Origin: Zea mays
Taxonomy: Eukaryota > Streptophyta > Magnoliopsida > Poales > Poaceae
Direction: 5' to 3'
DNA length: 64,000 nucleotides
Assembly (NCBI RefSeq): GCF_902167145.1
Contig: NC_050104.1
Location: 13,042,001-13,106,000, forward strand
The notes under the pieces were generated by a model. It was not told the DNA's origin. It worked only from the letters and a program-made list of their open reading frames with translations, and did no database searches. Shown piece by piece: positions 1-12,454 of the stretch; the stretch's first letter is position 1, and each line of letters begins with the position of its first letter. Made by a program: the position numbers and the translations under genes.

Positions 1-620
1 ACATTCGCTGGGTGTTAGGGGCCAACTTTGCAAAAGGTCCTCATAAAACTTTCACTTTGACGTGAACAAATGTGTTTCAGGTACACGACTAATGGCAGAT
101 GAAGCTAGCCTTCAAAGTGCTACCTAGAATAGTTGAAGCAATGCGAAGATAAGTTTCGTCTAGCACATACGGACGACAAGGAAGAAACTCGAAGCTGCAA
201 GCTTCGACACAAAAAAGCTTTCGGCGCGAAGTGACGAAGTAGACACTGAGACTTGTGCAGCAAGAAAGAAAAAGAAAATACAACAATATTCATGTATCAT
301 CTGTAAATCGTGTATGTAGACTTTATGGGCAAGTTTGCAATTTCCACGAAGTTGTTCGTCTTCTCTATAAATAGGCGAACAGTAACCTACATAAATTCAC
401 CTCTCGAGGGCCTTAGCTTTGTGCTGCTTAGCATTCGAAGAACCTTCGATCTTCCTCTCATAGAGAAGTCGAAGGTATGTTTGTAATTTTGTTTAACATA
501 AGGAAGAATGAAATAAAGATGCTAAGGCATATGAAATGAGTTTTATATTTCATTGTGTATCGTCATTTTATCCAATATTGTTTTATTTGCACATACCTTT
601 ATAAACCTTCATCCTTCAAG
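1..620 (+). mobile_element. Probable LTR fragment, cut by the window edge
   Basis: No protein is recognisable. The stretch is rich in CTTCGAA-type motifs and has a TATA box (TCTATAAATAGG, about 363-374), followed by a pyrimidine-rich, GAAGGT-ending segment near 475. This layout is like the promoter and R/U5 part of a grass LTR. No partner LTR, target duplication or primer-binding site is visible, so it could be a solo or truncated LTR or simply an AT-rich promoter. Family not assigned. Confidence 0.35.
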
Positions 621-2984
621 TTAACACTTTAGAGAAGTGATAACTTTAGGACGAAGGTTCGTATTCTTTTGTGTTGCCTTGATTTTCAATGCCTTCAGGG
701 GATTGAAATCAAGTATCCAACACTGAGTTATTTTAGCGTAGATGATGGGAAACAAATTAGATCGTGTGAATACACTTAGATGAATGATAGACCCCTCAAG
801 GAGCTTTTTCCTATTTTTATTATAGCGTGTGATAAAAAAAGTCTTAGTGGCAGAAGTCCTTCCTTTGGTGTGTATCAAATAGGTGGAATAGGATTGTTGA
901 ACTTGGTTGGATTAGTTAATTTGGGGATGAATTGGGATAAGTTTATTTGGGGCGCGTAGAGATGTATATTTATATGTTCGCTTTATTTATCAATTAATAA
1001 TGAATACCCCAATATGAATCAACTTGTTTGTCTATGGAAGCTAAAAATTCCTATTAAAATTCAAAGTATCCTATGAAATTTATAAAAGGGAAGTGTCTCT
1101 CACTTAATATAATATAGAAAAAAAGTGGTGGGAAGGAAGTGTGAGGTGCAATTTATGTAATCAGAATGTGAATATCCGACAGTTTGTTATTGCTATATTG
1201 CTCGAGCTATTTGGAGGACTATTTTTAGCTCTTAAAATATATTGACCTACTAATATTAATCATATAGTAGGATCTTGGAAAAGTAGCAATGAGACTGCAC
1301 ACAAAAAGGCTTATGATAAGAGTGACAACTATATTTTGCCATTTTAGTAATTATCGTTTTGCCAAAACGATGTTTTTTCTTTAAAATAAACAGATACCCT
1401 CTATTGTGCAGGCCATTTTCATGGGAACCTACTAGTTCAAATTATGGAGATGGATGTAGAAAGAAGAGGCTCATAAAGAAATAAACGATTCTTGTCATTC
1501 TTTGGAGGTTGTGGCTATAGAGATCTTTGCAAGGGTGGCGGTTCAATGCTAGAATTCCAATGTCTTAGTATTATTTTTTGTCTATAGGTTTCACTTTCTT
1601 TCCATGTTACATTTAGTTCATTCAAGTTTTGCATGGAATATTTTGTAAGACCATATGCAAGCAACTACAAAAGGTTGGAATCGTTTTTTCCATTGTCTAA
1701 AAAATTAGACACAATCTATTTATTTAGCCTTCGCTTATATTTGGATATAAACTATTCTAGCTTATGGCTAGTGAAATTGGGGTTTTTGGTGTAAGTTGTC
1801 CAAGGAGACCGATGTGGAGGTGTTTTCCTTGTTAACGCCTATTCAAGCCTTTGAAACACAACCTACTGTTCCAAAAACAATTAACAAAAGGGGCATCCAA
1901 CTACACTAATACAGGGACATCTAGTTATGCATGTAATTGGAAAACATGAGCATGTATCTAAAAGGGAAATTGGTTGTATTCCATTTCTATATTGGTTTTG
2001 GTGTTTGATGACCAACACAACATTGTGATCTAACTAGTTTGATGAGTGCATGAGTGCAGGTTCATACGAGTCAAATTGAGGTATTAAATACAACTATTGG
2101 CTTAAATCAAGGCTTGGAAGGGCATTATTTAGATAAGATGAACTTTGAAGGGATCATAAGTTTGGATAAGTTCTAAATACCCTTAGGAGCCTATTTGAGC
2201 ACCATAGAGAGTTTATAAGTCCAAAATTTGGAAAAGGTGTATTTGGAGACAAGATAGAGCCAAAACAAGAATCTGAGTTGAACTAAGCAAAGAAATGAAG
2301 AAGTATGACTTAGACTAGTAGGATATACTCTAGATAAGTTTGTCTAAATCATAGGAAAGTTCGAAGATAACCAAATTGAATCAAGCAAGAGAAGCCCCAA
2401 AGGACTTAACTCCAGCTTGTCTATGGCACACTATACAAGTCTGGTGGTGTACCACACCGATTACACAGTGAAGGCAGACACTGGGTTTCTATGACTTGGT
2501 GCACTAGACTAGTCTGGTAGCGCACGGGACCACTTACGCATAGACGAATTCTATGTGGAAGTTGTTGATCACTACCATGCCAACAAAACCTTTGAGTCTA
2601 ATAGGAATCTAAACTCCCTTGAGCACCGGTGGAGTACAATTCATAGAGATTGTACTAAGTTTGAAGGATTCTATGTGGAAGTTGAATGACACCATCCGAG
2701 TGACATACCATACACAACATTGTAAGATCAATTATATATTATTCATTTTTGGACACTAACAATTTAAATTTATTGTAGCTTCTTGAGGCACATACACTCT
2801 ACTCTAGCAAGGATCCTAAGAATAAGTTCTTTTAGTTTGTTCATTGTTGGCTTAAGATGAGGAATTGCCAAAAGTTCCTAACTATATAAAAACAATAAGA
2901 GGCTCAAGGTGAAGACTAGTATGTAGAATATAACAAGAGCCTTAAGGTGAGGAATTGTAAAAAGTTCCTAACGGTAGAAAACAA
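621..2984. other. Gene-free AT-rich stretch with degraded retroelement DNA
   Basis: No convincing coding exon was seen. From about 1975 to 2760 the text has the wording of a decayed grass LTR (TTGGTGTTTGATGACCAAC near 1995, then CTGGTGGTGTACCAC and related short repeats near 2440-2530), but without ends or target duplication. The rest (621-1975) shows only short ORFs broken by stops. Confidence 0.4.
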
Positions 2985-2987
2985 TAA

Positions 2988-3383
2988 GGCCTTGTTCGAA
3001 CATGGGATGAAATCCCAGCATAGATTTAATCGGGGTCTGGATTGGGTGAATCCATACCTCACACCCAATCCCATGGTGGGATTAAATCCATAATCTAATC
3101 CATGTATCTCTCAAAGCTAGTTATTCTTTTGTTAAATAGATTCTAATATAAACTTGTGCAATATCTTCATGAATTTGTTCCATACCGTACCTAATGAGAT
3201 ATGGATAGAATCCATGCCTTCCATAGTTTAAAAAATTCTCAAACCCTTAGGTTATATTTCATGATGGGTTTAATCGAATAAAAAAATTAAACAATCTTCG
3301 ATTATTTTAGGGCATGGATTGTGACGTGGATTTAATTCCAATCCATGCTATCCAGAGATGGATTGGTGTAAACGAACAAAGCC
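2988..3383. mobile_element. Tourist-like MITE (396 bp)
   Basis: The ends are inverted: GGCCTTGTTCGAAC on the left and AACGAACAAAGCC on the right. They are flanked by the 3-bp target duplication TAA (2985-2987 and 3384-3386). No coding capacity. The size, ends and TAA duplication fit PIF/Harbinger-type (Tourist) MITEs. The internal part carries repeated GGATTTAATC-like words in both orientations. Confidence 0.75.
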
Positions 3384-3386
3384 TAA

Positions 3387-3748
3387 GGGGTCGTTTGGAT
3401 CTCTTTATTTTGAAGGAATTGGAATTTACTTAATAGAGTATGTTATTTGGTTTGGAATTTTACATCACACCACTTTCCAAAGTTTAGATATTAGCCAATT
3501 CCAGATTTATAAGGTGAGGGGGTGGAAATTGATTTTGTTTATCACTAGTCTACGTTTTGTACTCTGCGACTTATAACACGTTCTTCGGCTCGCTCCCCTA
3601 TGACATAAATGTAGAATATAAATATATCCCCCATATAATCAACAACAGTATACAAATATATTTTGTATAAAACTATATTAGCTTAATTGATCTATGTCTA
3701 AATTATGAATATTAGAATGACATTCAATTCCAAGGATCCAAACGGGCC
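3387..3748 (+). mobile_element. Tourist-like MITE (362 bp), family A
   Basis: It begins GGGGTCGTTTGGATC and ends GATCCAAACGGGCC, with TAA duplications at 3384-3386 and 3749-3751. The left TAA is shared with the preceding MITE, so the two elements abut. The interior matches the copies at 3783-4113 (inverted) and 17218-17578 (same strand), including a GAATTGGAATT block near the left end and a CACCACTTTCCAAAG block. Confidence 0.8.
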
Positions 3749-3782
3749 TAAAAGTATTTCCTAAACGGATACTATTTACTTA

Positions 3783-4113
3783 GCCTCATTTAGATTCTTG
3801 GAATTGAATTCTATTCTAATAATCGTAATTTAGGCACATATTAATTAAGTTAATATGATTTTATGTGGAATATATTTGCGTACCAGGATTGGTTATATGG
3901 AGGAGATATTTATGTGCTATATTTTTATTATAGGGAAGTGAGCCAAAAAGCGTGTCGAGATACATAAAATCATTTTTCATCCATTCACTCTAGAATTTGA
4001 GATAGACTTATATTTAAACTATGGAAAGTGGTAGAATGTTAAATTACAAGCTAAATAGCCTACTTTATTAAACAGATTTTAATTCTTCCAAAATAAGGAA
4101 TACAAACGCTCTT
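3783..4113 (-). mobile_element. Tourist-like MITE, family A, inverted copy
   Basis: This is the reverse complement of the family at 3387-3748 and 17218-17578. TTGGAATTGAATTC lies near its left end and AAGTGGTAGAATGTTAAAT near its right. It is flanked by TTA (3780-3782 and 4114-4116). It is only 34 bp from the previous copy, giving two opposed copies of one family. More diverged than the other two copies. Confidence 0.7.
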
Positions 4114-4116
4114 TTA

Positions 4117-5262
4117 TGGTAAATTGAGCATAATACCTGTTTGGCTGGTTTTTCGGCGGGTATAAGATATACCGGTCATGACAAGAAACAAAAGTAAAAA
4201 ACTTTGATTTAAGAGTTTTTGCTAAGTTCAGCTTAAAATTGAGGTCCTTTAAAAAGACACGGGAGCACTCCAGGGCCGACCCTAGGGCCATGCAGCAGAG
4301 GCGACCGCCGGAGGCTCATGAAATAAAAGGGTCCAATATCTAGTAAGATATTAGGGTTGATGTTAAATAATTTTCTTGTTAAATCACATAGAAACGGAAG
4401 AGACGACACATACGTCAGGCTAAAGTGTTGGTTAAATGCCTTCTACACCGCTACACGGAACCAGTCTCGTCCTCACTGTCTTCGCCGATCTCATGTCACA
4501 GGCTCGCAGCTTAATTAGTTTTATCGAAATTATAATTATTAGAATACATTTCAAATCCAACGAAAACAAATGGTCAAATAAAAAATTAGGAATCCCTTAG
4601 AAAAATAGGGTTGCTGAACTAACACTAAATATATTGTTATTTTGGTCGACTTTTTTCTCGATAATTATCAGACATATTAAATTGAATATATATCAATGTA
4701 TTTGTTTATGTTTTTGCAAGTAAAATTAACACATATTATTTATATATTATAAAAAATTATATAATGTAGAAGGTCTATCGCAATAAGTTAGAGGGACCTT
4801 AAAATCATAGAGGGGGGGGGGGGGGGGGGGGGGCTGGAGCACTCAAATAAAAAGCCTTGGTTTGACCGGTTGTTCTAACAAAAAAAAACCCAGCTATACG
4901 GTACACTCGCTCGAATCTCCAAGCACATCATGCGACCCCCTCCTAAAAATAATGTCCCCACCCATTAGACCACCAGCCGTTGCCCGTTGGCTTGGCTTTT
5001 CTCCCCTCGCACCGGAGAACGCGGCCGCCGATCCCCTCCCCTCCCCTTTCCCGCCGACTGATCCCACCAATTCTGCACCCGCGCAGTTCCTGATTCGATT
5101 GGCAAGCGCAATTGGCCGCTCCTGACCAGACGCCGGATAGGGCTGGATTTGATTGGATTGGATCCCCAATTGTGTTTGCCACGTCCGTGCGTTCGGGCGG
5201 GCGGGGGAGTTACTTTAGGGTTTCGGCGGGTGCGGTCGCCGTGTAGGCGGTAGGGTTTTGCC
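4117..5262. other. Intergenic stretch and promoter/5' leader of the E2 gene
   Basis: AT-rich DNA to about 4810, then a run of 22 G (4812-4833). From about 4890 the DNA becomes GC-rich with C/T-rich tracts, as expected for a grass promoter and 5' leader ahead of the ATG at 5263. Open frames here on both strands come from the GC-rich composition and were not accepted. No clear TATA box was fixed. Confidence 0.5.
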
Positions 5263-8200
5263 ATGGCGGAGAAGGGCTGCCTCAAGCGGCTCCAGAAGGA
5301 GTACCACGCCCTCTGCAAGGTGAGCTCCCTTTGATTTCCGGCTGGATTGGGGTGGATTGTTGCGCGTTGCTTTGATTGGGCCTCGTCGTGGCTCCATATC
5401 TAATGGTCGATTTTGGTTTGGCTGGATTACAGGAGCCGCCTCCGCAGATCGTGGCTCGCCCGCTGCCCAACGACATACTGGAGTGGCGTAAGTAGCCTCA
5501 GCTGACCCTACTACTTGTAGATTCGATTCGTCGCCTTTTGATTGGCTAGTGTTTGCAGTGAAACGGGGTGTGATTGGATGATTGCGCAGCGATGGTGTAG
5601 GCATAACGGTTTAGGCGTAACACATACGTTCATGTTGGGTTAGCAATCATCTCGATCGGTTTTATAAGTTTCTATATGCATGTTGTTGCACCTTGCATTG
5701 TGTGATGTGCTCAGCTCATCTGCTCATTGCTAACGGTTCCTGAGCAACGCTTGCTGCCTAGCAATTTATTGTTTAAAGTTCAATTTGTCGGATGTTGAGC
5801 CTTAGTTCTGTATAGTGAGCTGAGCTGAGTATATTGTTTGCTCATATAGGCTAGTCTTCACAGTACTACACACTAACAAGATTCAAACTCTACTTCATGT
5901 TCAGTGACAAGAATTCTGGAAAATAGGCAACATGCGTGTAATTGATCATTGTTTTGTTTCAAACTTTCAATTAAGGACATGTGCATCAACCTGTTTACAT
6001 TGCTTGCTTGTGGAGTTGTGGTACAATATATATTTGATGCATTTGATAGATATTTGCTCAATAGTCATTTGGATATCTGGTTCAACTGCACTATAGCCTT
6101 ATCTTGTCATGATAAAGATACCGCTTGTTCTGTTTGTTGTACATGACTCTAATTTTCATGTGTTTGTTTATATGTATACATGTCATCATCAGGGTTTGCA
6201 CTGGCATAACTATAATTATCAAGTGCAACAGAGACAGCACTGTACATGTTGTCAGATGGACGATGGTGACTGCTAATTGTGTGCATCAACCTGTTTAATA
6301 GTAATAAAGTATCGCTTCATTAGATATCATAGGTTCTTGTTGGGTTATTTATGACAAATTGGGCACCGTTGCTTGCTGCTCATAGCCTTCAACTTGTCTC
6401 TTGGATGACTAGTGCAAGAAGTGTAGTTTTTAGTTAGTCATTTTACGTTGTATACTAAAAGGAAAAGAATTTTAGTAGATTATGTGGTTGGTATATGTGT
6501 TCATGAAAATGTCAAAGTTTTGTACTAGTTATTATGACCTCTTAAATTTGATTGGTGCAATTTTATAGTAATAGATGATTAGATATTGTAGGGTCTTGGT
6601 GGTGGGCTATGAATGACTAATTCAGCACCATTGATTTTTATTAAAAGCCTGCAACTTGCCTCTTGGATAGGTGATACTAAAAGTGTGGAGTTTTTAGTTG
6701 GTCATTTTACCTTGTATTTTAAGGAAATCAATTATAGTAAACTATGTCCTCTATGGAAAGGTTAAAGTTTTGTACTCCTTAGGTATTACACCTCTGAATT
6801 TTATGCTGAAGTGCCCTTACTCATTTGAAGCTTTGTTTTATAGTCAGAATCCTTTTTGTTCTTCAGATTGTATCTAGAAGATTCTGTATTTGTCATGCTT
6901 ATCTTAATGCAATGTCCATTTTCTTGCTTTCTGTCAATGCTATATTTGGCTATTTGGTACCGACGTATGTGTTTTTCTTTTAATGCCAGACTATGTACTG
7001 GAAGGAAGTAAAGGCACACCCTTTGAAGGTAAAGATCATACATACTATACCACATTATCTACTGCCTCCAATATTTGTTTTGTTACTTATAATCTCAAAC
7101 GTTTCCACGCTTCAATTTCCCTACCTGCAGGTGGATATTATTATGGGAAGCTCAAATTTCCACCGGATTATCCTTTTAAACCTCCAAGCATCAGGTGTGG
7201 AAACCTTTAATATTGTCAATACATGAGAAATGGCATGTTGCTTCTTATTAGTGTAAAGATTGAAAAATGAAAACTGTAACTAGAAGATTCTTATCAGATA
7301 TAGATGAAAATGCTAATCCTTTGTTTCTGTTTCTAACTTATTTAATTGTTCAGCATGACAACCCCTAGCGGCAGGTTTGCGCCACATAAAAGAATATGCT
7401 TGTCAATGAGTGACTGTAAGTTCTGAACTTGCTTGTGGATTATAGATGCTTTTGTTATTATTAGCTCTGAAATAATGCTCATTATTACAATGTTTTGCAG
7501 TTCATCCTGAATCTTGGAATCCAATGTGGTCTGTTGCAAGGTATGCACATTTAACTAGCATATTACTTGAATGTAATGTGTTTTTGGAAGCCATAGTGTA
7601 CCTTTAGTTTTTCAGCTACTGTACAATGTACATACTCAAATTACTGCTAGTCAAATCAATGCTCTGGTAATCAGCAACCATTTCAACTTCTGTTGCCAAT
7701 ATGCTATGAGATGGAATAACTGAAATGATAGTCTCGCTGTTAGTACTTCAGTTATGCTGTTCTAGTGATCCTTCACTATCGAGCAGTCAATATGCTTCAG
7801 TTTAAATTGTTTGCATTTTTTTCCTTTGTTGGTCTGACATGTAAAACTTTATTCTGCAGCATTCTCACTGGGCTTCTGTCTTTCATGGTAAGTTGTTCCT
7901 TTTATCTCACTATGAGATAACCTTACCGAGAAAGAATGTTTAGGTCTAGTAATGATTTCTAGGATGCATATAAAATTTGGAAGATTAGGTTCTGCTTCAG
8001 GCTAACATTTTAATGTTAGTTTCTCAACATCGCAGCAAATGATTTCTAGGACGCATATAAAATTTGGAAGATTAGGTTCTGCTTCAGGCTAACATTTTAA
8101 TGTTAGTTTCTCAACATCGCAGCAAGCAATTCTCAGCATTTTCCTTACAAGAACTCCCTTGTTTTAAGGTGTTTTCTCAATGTTGATAATTCTCATTGCA

Positions 8201-8884
8201 GATGGACGATGCACTGACAACTGGAAGCATCAAGACGTCAGATGCAGAAAAGAGACGTTTAGCAAAAGCTTCCCTTGCTTACAATTGTGAGAGGTAGATA
8301 CATTTCTCTGCAGGCTATTTCATTCTGACCATTTTCTTTCTGTAGAACCGTTACAAACCCCCTTCAGGAGCAGAATGCCCATTAGCTTCTGAACAAGCAG
8401 TTTATTACGTATACTTTTACATGAAAGAAACAACTAAATTTTGGTCAGTATGATGTGTTTTCAAGTGTAAACATTAGTTAAAATTCCTATATAAAATTGT
8501 TATGTTACTATAACCTTATCTGCAGCGAGTTATGCTTGAAGCGATGTTCGTTCATTGTGGCAAGTCTATGCGGATGAATAATTTAAGTGGTTCTCTTGCA
8601 GCAAAAACTGTCCGCACTTCAGGAAACTTTTCCCAGAGTATGTTGAGAAGTACAATCAACAGCAACAATTGGAGAATACTGCCGCAGAGCCGGTGCCACA
8701 GGAGAATCCTGCACCTGTTCCATCCCTTGCTGTCCAGCAAGCTCCAGTCGTCGCCAATAGGGCGCAACCACTGGCTGAGGTACGCCGTGACAAGAACCAG
8801 AAGAAGGCGGTGCCCTTCTGGATGGTGCTGGTCATGTTTTCAGTTTTTGGTGCCGTGATGGCGTTGCCCCTAATGCAACTTTGA
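5263..8884 (+). CDS. UBC34: ER-anchored ubiquitin-conjugating enzyme E2, UBC33/34 (UBE2J2) type
   Basis: This E2 takes ubiquitin from E1 onto a cysteine and passes it on with an E3; the J2 class acts at the ER membrane in ER-associated degradation. Nine exons join in frame: 5263-5319, 5433-5487, 6990-7028, 7131-7194, 7354-7415, 7501-7540, 7860-7887, 8202-8293 and 8602-8884, giving 239 aa, close to Arabidopsis UBC33/34. The protein starts [19 protein letters not shown] and carries the E2 fold ([18 protein letters not shown]). The likely catalytic Cys87 is in [17 protein letters not shown]. As expected for this class there is no HPN motif of the standard type. A hydrophobic C-terminal tail anchor (about 216-236, [19 protein letters not shown]) leaves only a few residues in the lumen. 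The ATG context is GCCATGG. UBC33 and UBC34 cannot be told apart here. The family is sure; small exon-edge errors are possible. Confidence 0.93.
7951..8126 (+). repeat. 88-bp tandem duplication inside an intron of the E2 gene
   Basis: Two adjacent copies (7951-8038 and 8039-8126) differ at one base that I can see (GGATGC versus GGACGC). They lie in the intron between exons 7 and 8. Both copies contain the same TTCTGCTTCAGG and CATCGCAGCA words, which include AG dinucleotides after pyrimidines, so each is a potential decoy acceptor. Confidence 0.9.
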
Positions 8885-9784
8885 CAACAATAAAGACCAT
8901 GAGGACGTGTGATACCGGGGCAGTAATTTTGTATAGTTTTCCATTGGTTCGTGAGTGTAACAAAGTTGCCCCCTAGACTTACCTACCACCTTGGAGTCAT
9001 ATTGATGAACTTGTGATGGTAACATGTGTAGAACCGTTATCTATCTTGACTAGTAGCGTCAGAAGCTCGTTCGTATTTTGCTTTCGTTTCCAAAATCGTA
9101 TAGTTATTACTTTTCTTGCCCTTGTTCATCTTTGCTGTGTGTGCTGGCTTTAAGGTTCAGTTCACAATTTCATATTCCCTTTCCAAGCGGCAAGCGCATG
9201 TGTTCTTTTGAATTTTACAGCATGATAGAGATGCTTCTGCAATTGCATGCCGACTTACGTGAGTGATGCGCTGATGCATATTGCGTCGTCGTGTATGACA
9301 CATGAGCCGACAATCAGATTGTGGGAAAACTCTAATCTTGATGGGTGTTGTATTAATAGACTTGAGTTAACTGGAGTTGGTTCATTACACAGAGGTGAGT
9401 AATTAACGGGGAGAATCTCAAATCCTATACGTGTATTCTAACACAGATGACTCACTTTGGCACACTATGCAATTGTACAAAGCTCCTCACCGACCAGCAA
9501 AGCGGAGGGCACTAGAGGCTAGACTCCATAAATCACTGTCTTTTCAACTAGAATTTGGATCCGGTAGATGAACTAACAGATCTCTAGTGAAGTTCAGTAT
9601 GCGTATGTTTGGTTGCATGTAGAAACCTAGCCATGAGGAGAACTTGATTGAGTTCATGTATGATATATTTGTTTGGTTAATTATAAGAGTCGAGGTAAAC
9701 CGGTATAGACATTGTTTTGTTGATTAGATATATAAATACATGTGATTAGATTTTTTTTTGAAATATATATATAGCATGAATGGT
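8885..9784. other. 3' region of the E2 gene and intergenic DNA
   Basis: The E2 transcript probably ends within the first few hundred bases (AATAAAGA occurs at 8889-8896). Beyond that, no gene, RNA or clear transposon end was recognised. Confidence 0.45.
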
Positions 9785-9863
9785 CTAGTTTTATTAAAAA
9801 ATCTTAGAAACATAAATATAAAATCGATCTGACCTAGTTTTATTAAAAAATCTTAGAAACATA
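9785..9863 (+). repeat. 49-bp tandem duplication, target of the TA-inserted transposon
   Basis: CTAGTTTTATTAAAAAATCT and the following CTTAGAAACATA occur at 9785-9814 and again at 9834-9863. Between them lies ATAAAATCGATCTGAC. The same AAAATCGATCTGAC reappears at 12531-12544, right after the transposon and its TA tract, completing the second unit. Confidence 0.85.
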
Positions 9864-9874
9864 TATACATATAT

Positions 9875-9914
<40 letters not shown>
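9861..9914. repeat. TA microsatellite, left side of transposon
   Basis: AT/TA dinucleotide repeat with a few C interruptions at its left end. It borders the left inverted repeat of the element at 9915-12456. Confidence 0.9.
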
Positions 9915-9918
<4 letters not shown>

Positions 9919-10081
9919 GTATTTAGAGCCCTGGGCTCTTTTTAACTACAGGAAGCTCCAACCACCCGCTCGGTTGACCAGGCGACCATCCGGTCCACCC
10001 ACTATAATGTTTACGCTTAGTTATACACAAGTTTACGCTCATGTACCATTGTATAAAACCAACCGCTCTACCTGGCCTTCC

Positions 10082-10590
10082 GCGCGATGGCTGAGACTAG
10101 GGTTTCAGTGGCGGCTGTTGCGCGACACGAGCGAGCACGGCGGACAAGCATCCCATAGACGAGATCCATGGCGATCGCCTCCCTGTCATCGTTCCAGAGG
10201 TGCCTCCTAGCCCAGATCTATTCGCCCCTCGCCCTCTCCAGACTCGGTGATTCGCAGACTCGGCCAGCTGCCTAGGCACCGGCCACCGGCGTCCGGATCT
10301 CCTGCTCTGCTGCTCGCCACCTCGGGGGCTCTCCAGCGTTGGCTCGACGCGGCAGTGCCCCCCTGGTTACTCTGCCTCCTCGTCCGACCCCAGCGCCAGC
10401 CCCAATATCTCCTCCGCGATGCCATCTCCGACACCCTCTCCTGCTCCCGCGCCATCACCGACCAAGAATCCAGCTCCGGGCATCCCTGCGTCACCGCCTG
10501 CACCGAGCTCCATTGGCCAGATGCCGACCGCCGCCTGCACCGAGGTCCATTGGCAATTCTCTGTGATTCCTCTTTCTTGTCTCTCTAGTG
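10082..10590 (+). pseudogene. Captured GC-rich gene-like segment inside the transposon
   Basis: This block is sharply GC-rich against AT-rich surroundings and holds short open frames, for example from ATGGCGATCGCC at 10168, and a Pro/Ala/Ser-rich frame around 10380-10570. It is followed by T/G-rich DNA resembling a first intron. No protein family was recognised and no frame is long, so it is best read as a copied 5' exon or leader fragment of an unidentified host gene. It could also be native element DNA. Confidence 0.4.
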
Positions 10591-11661
10591 ACGGGTGTGG
10601 ATTTTGTGGAATCTACGATTGATGGGGTTACGATTTGGGGGTTTTCTGCGCTTAAGGCAGCTGGCGGGGTTCGGGAGCTTCGGATCTGGTTTGTGGATTT
10701 CCATCCGCAAGGGCTGTTTGGGGTTCCGAGGTTGTGGGTTTCCGCTGGAATATATTTTCTAACCATAGAATTTGTTTAGAGGAGTTCAGATCCGTTCGTA
10801 TTTGAGTCTGGATGTTTAACATCCGATACCGCATCCATATCAGAACAAATAAATCTGTTTATGATGTCGATATCCATTTGTATCCTATCCGACATAGCTA
10901 GTTGATACTATCCATATTCAAATCCGAATAGAAATCTGGAAACAAATGTAATATTAGTGATATACGATTGTGTCCGATCCATGTGCACCCTTAGCTTTAT
11001 GATTTCACTGGGTTATTTGTGGGTATAGTTTCACTTATTTTTTTGCCTGGCTCCAGTTTTCTTCATTTAAGAGCAGTGCACGTATTCAGAAGCTGACTAT
11101 GTAATTTCTTATATGTTGCTTTGAGGCAAATTGAACAGGGATTTGTTTGGCTTCCAAATGGTTTGTTGGTCCTAAAATAGTCAGAATAACATGACATTTG
11201 TGCTATAGGTAATATGATCTTCTAACTCAAGTTTGCATTCAGTTTAGACTTTAGGTTATGTTAGTCATAACAAGCTTGAAAAGACATATTAACAAGGAAA
11301 GATCATATTAACAGTTCATGTTACGTTTGCAGATATGGACCTCAGTGGTTTTCTCCACATTAGGAAAGCTGGAAGAGCCTTTTGAACTCAGTTTTTGCTA
11401 ACAGTGGTGTTATGGTGAAATCGAGTTTGTGTGTATGTACCAACAGCTAAAATGTAAACACGACATTATCATAGCTGAGTACAGGAATAATTATCTTTTA
11501 TATCTTATTGTAAAATCTGAAACAGTTCTCATGTAGATGGTTAGCTTGCATTTTACGCTACAATTACCTCAGATCACTTCTTGTTGTATCTTACACCAAT
11601 TTATAAAATTTCTTGATGCATTTTATGACAATCTCATGCGCTGAGAGATACATTCGATCTA
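10591..11661. other. Middle of the transposon, no gene seen
   Basis: T/G-rich intron-like DNA. A segment at about 10800-10980 has ATCCGATACCGCATCC and related short repeats, which look like another degraded repeat nested here. No open frame of note. Confidence 0.4.
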
Positions 11662-12385
11662 CATTCGTTATTATGAAACAGATGGACGATTTACGCTAAA
11701 ATTCATACTCATTTACGTTGTTTTAGTTCACGATTTACGCTTAAATCCGTCCGAGCCAGAACCCGCACACGACCGGTGGCGCACGATTTTGGAGCCGTAA
11801 ATTTGGGCTCCATTCGCCATTACGAAACAGATATACGATTTATGGTAAAATTTGTGCTAATTTACAATGTTTTGGTTCACGTTTTACGCTGAAATCCATT
11901 CGAGCCAGAACCCGCGCTCAATCGGCCGCACGCGATTTTCACGCCGTAATTCAGGCCTCATTTGCTGTTACGAAACATGTATACGATTTACGCTAAATTG
12001 TGTACTCATTTACACTGTTTTAGCTCACGTTTTACGCTAAAATCTATTTGAGCCAAAACCCGCGCACGATCGGACGCACGCGATTATTACGCCGTAATTT
12101 TCGGGACCCATTTACGGTTTCGAAACAGATATACGATTTACGCTAAATTTCGTACTCGTTTACGCTGTTTTGGTTCATGTTTTACGCTAAAATCTTTCTG
12201 AGTCAGAACCCGATCACGATGGGACGCGCGAGATTTTTACGCCGTAATTTTCGGGCCGCATTCGCAGTTTCAAAACAGATCTACGATTTACGCTAAAATT
12301 CGTAATCATTTACGCTGTTTTTGTTTACGTTTTACGCTAAAATCTGTCCGAGTCAGAACCCGTGTCCGATGGGACGCCCGCTGGT
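11662..12385 (+). repeat. Five-unit tandem array of 148-150 bp next to the transposon right end
   Basis: Units start at 11662, 11811, 11959, 12109 and 12259, each with CATT(C/T)G near the start, GAAACAGAT, ACGATTTACGCTAAA, TTTTACGCTAAAATC, GAGCCAGAACCCG and ACGCCGTAATT. The last unit is cut and runs into the right inverted repeat. Units are clearly diverged (by eye roughly 10-20%). A single TTTACGCT pair at the left end suggests the motif is a subterminal binding word. Confidence 0.88.
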
Positions 12386-12454
12386 ACGGGACGTGGCTAT
12401 ACCTGGCTGGGGCTTCCTGGTACTAATGGAAGCCCAGGGCTTCCATTACCTCGT

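Noticed and set aside
4894..5604. Overlapping minus-strand frames over the E2 promoter and first exons
   Set aside because: They cross splice signals of the plus-strand E2 gene and show no domain.
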